Source: Acidimicrobiaceae bacterium
GTDB taxonomy: Bacteria; Actinomycetota; Acidimicrobiia; Acidimicrobiales; MedAcidi-G1
NCBI GenBank assembly: GCA_002727895.1
Contig: PBUO01000017.1
Span: 1-5,972 of the forward strand
Reading direction: 5' to 3'
Length of the DNA: 5,972 nucleotides
The translations under genes and the position numbers were made by a program. Below, in pieces: positions 1 to 3,996 of the stretch. The stretch's first letter is position 1; each line of letters opens with the position of its first letter. The notes under the pieces were generated by a model. It worked only from the letters and a program-made list of their open reading frames with translations, had not been told where the DNA came from and made no database searches.

Positions 1-620
1 ACGACCACGACGAAGACGGCCACGACGACCACGACGAAGACGGCCACGACGGCCACGACGGCCACGACGGCCACGAGCACAGTGGCATCGACCCGCACTT
101 CTTCACAGATCCCGCCCGCATGGCGGTCGCAGCCAACGCCATCGCCGACTTCCTGATCTCTACTGTGGACGGCGTCGATGCCGAGGCCCTGCGCTCGAAC
201 GCTGACGCATACGTCGCCGAGCTAGTGGCCTTAGACGCCGAGGTGGTCACCATCCTCAAAGGCCTGCCAAAGGACCGCCGGGTTCTCATAACCAACCACG
301 AAGTGTTCGGCTACTTTGCCGATCGATACGACTTTGAGATCTTGGGCACGATCATCCCCAGCGGCTCAACTGCCGATGGGGTGAATGCCCGGGCCCTGGC
401 CGAGTTAGCCCGGATCATCGACAAGGCAGGCGTGCCTGCCGTCTTCTCTGACACGTCGTCATCGGACGAACTGGTCCGAGCGTTGGCCAGCGAAGTCGGC
501 CAGGTCGAGGTGGTGGAGTTGTACTCGGAGTCACTAGGCAACGAGGCTTCCGACGGCGCCGACTACGTACAGATGCTGCGGGCCAACGCAACCCGCATCG
601 CGCGAGCACTGAGTGGCTGA
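1..620 (+). CDS. Metal (Zn/Mn) ABC transporter substrate-binding protein, ZnuA/PsaA class, 5' end missing
   Basis: The reading frame is open from base 3, so the ATG at 120 is internal; 205 residues remain. It is the extracytoplasmic metal-capturing subunit of a cluster A-I ABC importer. Visible residues 1-26 are a His/Asp/Glu/Gly-rich loop (DHDEDGHD twice, then GHD units), as in many zinc-binding ZnuA proteins. It is followed by DPHFFTDP (30-37), whose His32 matches the conserved DPHxW metal-ligand His. LITNHEVFGYF (95-105) supplies His99, matching the ZnuA 'HDAYGYF' His. The C-terminal signature is LYSESLG (173-179) followed by YVQMLRAN, where Glu176 stands at the place that is often Asp in Mn/Zn binders. 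The first ligand His and the signal peptide lie upstream of the window. The gene ends 12 bases before the permease gene, implying one operon. The His-rich loop favours zinc over manganese, but specificity cannot be fixed from sequence alone. Confidence 0.93.
   Translation, partial: DHDEDGHDDHDEDGHDGHDGHDGHEHSGIDPHFFTDPARMAVAANAIADFLISTVDGVDAEALRSNADAYVAELVALDAEVVTILKGLPKDRRVLITNHEVFGYFADRYDFEILGTIIPSGSTADGVNARALAELARIIDKAGVPAVFSDTSSSDELVRALASEVGQVEVVELYSESLGNEASDGADYVQMLRANATRIARALSG
3..77 (+). repeat. Short tandem repeats encoding the His/Asp-rich metal loop
   Basis: Bases 3-26 and 27-50 are two identical 24-bp units encoding DHDEDGHD. They are followed by 9-bp units at 51-59, 60-68 and 69-77 (GHD, GHD, GHE). 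All unit lengths are multiples of three, so copy-number change would alter loop length but keep the frame. The array may begin before the window. The repeats code for the probable metal-scavenging loop of the substrate-binding protein. Confidence 0.9.
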
Positions 621-632
621 TCTGAGGAAGTC

Positions 633-1478
633 ATGGACTGGCTAATTGAAGCTTTCGAGCCCAGCTTCATGCAGCGCGCCCTGATAGGCAGCCTCATCGC
701 CGTCGTGGCCACCTCGCTGGTCGGCACCTGGGTGGTCCTGCGCGGCCTGGCGTTCCTGGGCGACGCCCTCGCACATGGTGTGATCCCTGGCATCGCGCTC
801 GCAGTGCTGTGGAGCTTCAACCCGCTGATCGGCGCCTTCGTGGCCGCCATCGTCATGAGCGGCCTGGTGAGCATGGTGTCGAACCGCTCCACCGTCCGGG
901 AGGACACCGCCATCGGACTGTTGTTCGTGGGGATGCTGTCCCTCGGCATTGTGATCGTTTCGAGGGCCGGGTCCTTTTCCACCGAGGTCACCGCCCTGTT
1001 ATTCGGAGACGTCCTCGGTGTCACGACGGAAGACATCCGTTCGCAGGCAATCGCCGCCGCCATCGTGGTAATTGCCACGCTGGTGCTGTATCGGCCGTTC
1101 CTCGCCCTCACCTTCAACCGGGACAAGGCCCAGACCCTGGGTATGCGACCCCAACTAGCCCAGACAGCGTTGCTGGTGCTGCTGGCTTTGAGCATCGTGG
1201 CCAGTTTTCAGGCGATCGGCACACTCCTGATCTTCGGCCTGCTGATCGGCCCACCGGCGACCGCCCTGCTAATTGCCCGGCGAGTGCCCGTGATCATGGT
1301 GACATCGATGCTGTTGGGCGCCGTGGCGGTTGTGTCGGGACTTCTGGTCAGCTACCACCACGGGACAGCCGGCGGCGCAACCATCGCCGGGATCAGCGTG
1401 ACACAGTTCTTCCTACTGCTGGCCGTGCGCGAGGCCGCCGAGGCACTGAAGCGTCCCATCAGACCCGCCGCCACATGA
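633..1478 (+). CDS. Metal ABC transporter permease, ABC-3 family (ZnuB/MntB type)
   Basis: This 281-residue protein has the usual length for the ABC-3 family, the membrane channel subunit that takes Zn2+ or Mn2+ from the binding protein and is driven by a separate ATPase. About eight hydrophobic segments are visible (roughly 16-36, 47-62, 64-82, 93-110, 137-153, 177-200, 218-240, 250-266). Family signatures are GDALAHGVIPGIALA (43-57), VREDTAIGLLF (88-98), LFGDVLGV (123-130) and QAIGTLLIFGLLIGPPATA (193-211). The last three hydrophobic segments end in a basic tail (KRPIR). SYHHGTAGGATIAG (240-253) replaces the SYxxxxPxG form seen in many homologues; this Ala/Gly version is, as I recall, common in actinobacterial members. 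The ATG is preceded by GAGGA at 625-629, 3-4 bases away, or more loosely by the purine run at 624-630. The gene follows the binding-protein gene by 12 bp, so they are very probably co-transcribed. Zinc versus manganese use is not decided by the permease. Confidence 0.95.
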   Translation: MDWLIEAFEPSFMQRALIGSLIAVVATSLVGTWVVLRGLAFLGDALAHGVIPGIALAVLWSFNPLIGAFVAAIVMSGLVSMVSNRSTVREDTAIGLLFVGMLSLGIVIVSRAGSFSTEVTALLFGDVLGVTTEDIRSQAIAAAIVVIATLVLYRPFLALTFNRDKAQTLGMRPQLAQTALLVLLALSIVASFQAIGTLLIFGLLIGPPATALLIARRVPVIMVTSMLLGAVAVVSGLLVSYHHGTAGGATIAGISVTQFFLLLAVREAAEALKRPIRPAAT

Positions 1479-1581
1479 CCGTCCGGTAAAGGACCACCCC
1501 GTCCGTTTAGTCATTCCGGTCGAGGAGGTCCTTGCTGCTTTTCCGGCCTCCTGTCTACGAGATGGGGCTACGAGTTGGGTC
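1479..1581. other. Intergenic region between convergent genes
   Basis: This is a 103-bp gap between the stop of the permease gene (+) and the stop of the CWB2 protein gene (-). I see no ORF, tRNA or promoter-like element. It contains the weak hairpin at 1523-1552, a small inverted repeat (gtcc 1481-1484, ggac 1491-1494), and imperfect 13-14 base repeats from 1556 that run into the end of the minus-strand gene. Confidence 0.8.
1523..1552. terminator. Possible bidirectional hairpin terminator
   Basis: AGGAGG (1523-1528) can pair with CCTCCT (1547-1552). CC at 1530-1531 can also pair with GG at 1545-1546 across a one-base bulge, leaving a 13-base loop. The position between two convergent genes suits a shared terminator. 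There is no T-run on either side, so intrinsic termination is weakly supported and Rho-dependent termination is equally possible. Confidence 0.25.
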
Positions 1582-3996
1582 CTATGAGATGGCCCTGGAG
1601 TGGACGAGGGTCGGTGTGTTCCCGGCGATGTCGGCGGCAGTGGTCGCGATCTGGAGGAGCGAGGTTCCCTTGACCAGTTCCTGAGCGGCTTCGGTGACCG
1701 TGACGGTGACGACCATCGTCCCGTTGAACCAGTCGTGGACGGAGCTGACGTCGGTCGTGCCGGTGTCGGTCAGCTTGTCGGCGGTGGCGTCGATGGTGAC
1801 CGCCGGGGTCCCGTCGGCGTTCCAGGTCGTGTTGAGCATCGGCTCGGACATGGGCACGGTGATCTTGTGGACCGACTGTCCGCCGGTGAGCGCTGTGGAG
1901 CCCTGGACGGCGTCGATGCTGCCTGCGGTGACCTCGTCGGCAGTGAAGTCGACGTTGAACGCGGTGTCGGCGTTGAGGAAGGCCACGAGCTGCTCTGCGG
2001 TCTTGCGGCTGGACGTGATGGCGATCGGCGTCTGGATGACGATGGTCTTGTCGGTGTCGTTGACGATGACTCCGGTGGTCGACGTGCCTTCGATGAGCTG
2101 AACCGTCCAGTCCTCGCCCAGGACGCCCGGGTACTGGCCGGTGGCCTTCGTGGTGACCTTGAAGTCGCCGGTTCCAGCGGTGATGTTGGCGGCCGCCGTG
2201 GTGTAGGTGGACAGGGTGATCTCCGCCGAGGCGATCGACGCCTCGGACTTGTCCCAGGTCGGGTAGACGGTCCCGACGACGGTGGCGTGCGTGTTGACCT
2301 TGATGACGTCGTCTGCGGTGATCTTGTCCGCGGTCAGCAGCGCCCACCCCTTGTTGTCGAGGTTGGCGGTCACCGACGACACCGAATTGGTGTTGCCGTT
2401 GGCGTCGGTGATCACGAAGTCGGTAGTCGCCGGGACGACGGCCCGGTCGAAGGTGATGTAGGCGTTCTTGGAGTCGATGTAGGCGACGCCGCCTGTGGGC
2501 TTGGCCCCTTCTACGGTGAACGACGAGCGCACGGTCTGGACCGTCGACAGACCATCCCCGTCGGCGTCGGCGACGCCGGTCGACGTCAATGGTTCGACGG
2601 TGACCACGTCGTTGGCAGCCAACGCCGAGCCCAGATAGAGGGTGGCCGACAGGCCGCTGGATGCGCACGTGATGTAGTGGCCCGACAGTGCTGCGTTGTT
2701 GAGCTTGTAGTTGGCCTTGAGCCCGCCACCGGCACCGTCGGCGCCCGATGTGGACGACGTGCAGGCGACCTTCTGTGAGAAGTTGAAGATCACCGAGGAC
2801 ACGCCGAGGCCCGGGGTTGCGGTCACCGTGACCGCCGACTGGGTGATCTTCGACTTGGCGTCGGCCAGGGCCGCGTCAGAGATGCTCACGTTCGTGCCGA
2901 CGGCGCGGACCGACTCAAGGTGGGACCCCTTGGTCGCCAGGTAGTTCGACGTGTTGGAGTTCAGCCAATTCCCGGAGTCCTGGAGCAGGACGACGGTGTT
3001 CTGGGCTCCTACTGCCGGATAATCAACCCCGGCTGTGTGGCCGACCGACGCGAGGGCTGCCGACACCATGGCGTCGTGGTGCGTTACTCCTGAGACGAGG
3101 ATCACGTTGTCGACGGTCCAGCCGAGGCCGTCGAGCACGGTCGACTTCTCCACCCACTTGGCGATCTCAACGGCAGTGTCATAGCGGTTGACGCCGCCGA
3201 TCCTCGTCACCTCCAGGGACGCTGTCGTGCTGCCAACCGTGTTGGAGATGCCCTGGACGGTCGTGACATGGGCGGCCGGAACCGCGGCGGTACCCCCAAG
3301 GACGACGACCTGTTGGATGTCGATCACGTCGTCGTCGAGCAGATCGGTGACTGCGGTCGACATCGTGTCGCCGACGAGCAGGACCGGGTTGACGTTGGAG
3401 TGGGCGATGGGGCCCACGGCGAGTGCGTCAGGGAAGTTCTTGCCCGACGCCAGGAACACCATTTTCCCGCCGTCGAAGCTCCCGTAGGTGCCCAGGGAGG
3501 CGACCTTGCGGGCCACGGCCGCGGCCGTCGCGTACCGGTCGTCGCCGGCTACCCGGTCGACCGTGTAGCCGAGGGCGACGATCGATGCTTCGACGGCCTC
3601 GGAGACGGCGGCCGTCCCGCCGACGATGTAGACGGTGGGCGAGTCAGGGGGCAGCACGGTGACGATCTGCCCGAGGACCAGGCCGGTCGACGCCGAGAGC
3701 TCTTCGGGGTCAGTCAGCAGCACCGGACCGCCGACGACGCCGGCCAGCGAGGCTGCCGGCAGCCCGTCAGGCCAGTTGGCGTCGGCTCCGCTCACGATCA
3801 CCGCCGACGGCGCTCCAGACGGGTAGGCGTCCAGTGCCGCCAGGGAGGACGTGGCGTACCGGTCTGCTCCGACGGTCCTCGTCGAGTAGGTGGTCTGGAG
3901 GGCGGCCGTGGGCACAACCGAAAGCAGGGAGCAAGCGATTGCGAGCAGCACCAAAGAGGCAACTCTCGCCACCGTCCTATTCACCGTCCTATTCAC
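1582..3996 (-). CDS. Secreted cell-wall-binding-repeat-2 (CWB2) surface protein with beta-sandwich domains
   Basis: An 804-residue exported protein if started at GTG 3996. The N-terminus has three Arg (3, 7, 11), a hydrophobic core (about 13-28) and likely signal cleavage near PTAA (29-32). Three CWB2 repeats follow. Unit 1 (about 42-140) has GADRYATS, NWPDGLPAASLA and VYIVGGTAAVSEAV. Unit 2 (about 147-243) has GDDRYATAAAVA, NFPDALAVGPIA and VVVLGGTAAVPAA. Unit 3 (about 264-378) has GVNRYDTAVEIA but degenerate later motifs. CWB2 domains attach proteins non-covalently to cell-wall polymers in Clostridioides; in actinobacteria the ligand is less clear. The remainder (about 386-804) is beta-rich: Ig/SwmB-like segments about 386-495 (one Cys pair, 412/444, and DADGDG at 477-482) and 496-596, a distinct domain about 605-707, and a last segment 711-804. 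The start was chosen because AAGGA (4008-4004) lies 7 bases upstream. ATG 4023 (GGAGG 11 bases upstream) is a real alternative. The gene is coupled to the preceding gene by an 8-bp overlap. Its substrate or partner is unknown. Confidence 0.88.
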   Translation of the reverse strand: MNRTVNRTVARVASLVLLAIACSLLSVVPTAALQTTYSTRTVGADRYATSSLAALDAYPSGAPSAVIVSGADANWPDGLPAASLAGVVGGPVLLTDPEELSASTGLVLGQIVTVLPPDSPTVYIVGGTAAVSEAVEASIVALGYTVDRVAGDDRYATAAAVARKVASLGTYGSFDGGKMVFLASGKNFPDALAVGPIAHSNVNPVLLVGDTMSTAVTDLLDDDVIDIQQVVVLGGTAAVPAAHVTTVQGISNTVGSTTASLEVTRIGGVNRYDTAVEIAKWVEKSTVLDGLGWTVDNVILVSGVTHHDAMVSAALASVGHTAGVDYPAVGAQNTVVLLQDSGNWLNSNTSNYLATKGSHLESVRAVGTNVSISDAALADAKSKITQSAVTVTATPGLGVSSVIFNFSQKVACTSSTSGADGAGGGLKANYKLNNAALSGHYITCASSGLSATLYLGSALAANDVVTVEPLTSTGVADADGDGLSTVQTVRSSFTVEGAKPTGGVAYIDSKNAYITFDRAVVPATTDFVITDANGNTNSVSSVTANLDNKGWALLTADKITADDVIKVNTHATVVGTVYPTWDKSEASIASAEITLSTYTTAAANITAGTGDFKVTTKATGQYPGVLGEDWTVQLIEGTSTTGVIVNDTDKTIVIQTPIAITSSRKTAEQLVAFLNADTAFNVDFTADEVTAGSIDAVQGSTALTGGQSVHKITVPMSEPMLNTTWNADGTPAVTIDATADKLTDTGTTDVSSVHDWFNGTMVVTVTVTEAAQELVKGTSLLQIATTAADIAGNTPTLVHSRAIS
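1876..2184 (-). other. Distinct beta domain resembling a repeat of phage-tail and giant surface proteins
   Basis: Residues about 605-707 of the CWB2 protein (GTG numbering) read as G(x)YPGVLGEDWTVQLI, then a short strand pair (GVIVNDTDKTIVIQTP), then a helix-like TAEQLVAFLNADTAF, and close with TALTGGQ. The pattern of a 'G-xx-G-x-x-hydrophobic strand', 'TAxxLVxxLNA' helix and terminal 'LTGG' resembles a beta repeat I know from phage tail and large bacterial surface proteins. This is pattern memory and not an alignment. The function is not known. Confidence 0.4.
2863..3873 (-). other. Three CWB2 cell-wall-binding repeats (domain region)
   Basis: The translated region shows three successive units with the family pattern: an RYxTA/S start, a [N/W]xPDALA-type middle, and a V(V/Y)xLGG(T)AAV end. 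Units 1 and 2 are canonical. In unit 3 the middle motif reads HHDAMVSAALAS and the closing motif reads VRAVGTNVSISDAAL, so the GG turn is lost. Three units is the usual number for a full wall-binding module, in which the units are thought to assemble as a trimer-like fold. Confidence 0.9.
3973..3996 (-). repeat. Tandem 12-bp duplication at the probable start codon
   Basis: On the minus strand GTGAATAGGACG occurs twice in direct succession (3996-3985 and 3984-3973), encoding VNRT twice. Each copy begins with a GTG, and a third GTG follows at 3972. The first copy also carries the stop codon of the upstream gene (TAG 3991-3989, inside GTGAATAG). The duplication preserves frame and adds basic residues to the signal-peptide n-region. 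Confidence 0.9.

Noticed and set aside
3..77. CRISPR or minisatellite without coding role
   Set aside because: Units are 24 and 9 bp without spacers and encode the His-rich loop in the correct frame.
120..620. ATG at 120 as the start of the metal-binding protein
   Set aside because: The frame is open to base 3 and codes for the His-rich loop and the conserved DPH motif, both typical of the family and needed upstream of this Met.
563..1195. 210-codon minus-strand ORF opposite the permease
   Set aside because: Ser/Thr/Arg-rich shadow translation without motifs, opposite a clear ABC-3 permease.
1600..2778. 392-codon plus-strand ORF opposite the CWB2 gene
   Set aside because: Its translation is Gly/Asp/Arg/Val-rich without domain motifs, a typical antisense shadow of a high-GC gene. 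The minus strand shows clear family motifs.
3931..3933. Lipobox cysteine (AIAC) in the CWB2 protein signal peptide
   Set aside because: The Cys sits in the middle of the hydrophobic core with Ile at -2 and no Leu at -3. A standard signal peptidase site near PTAA fits better.
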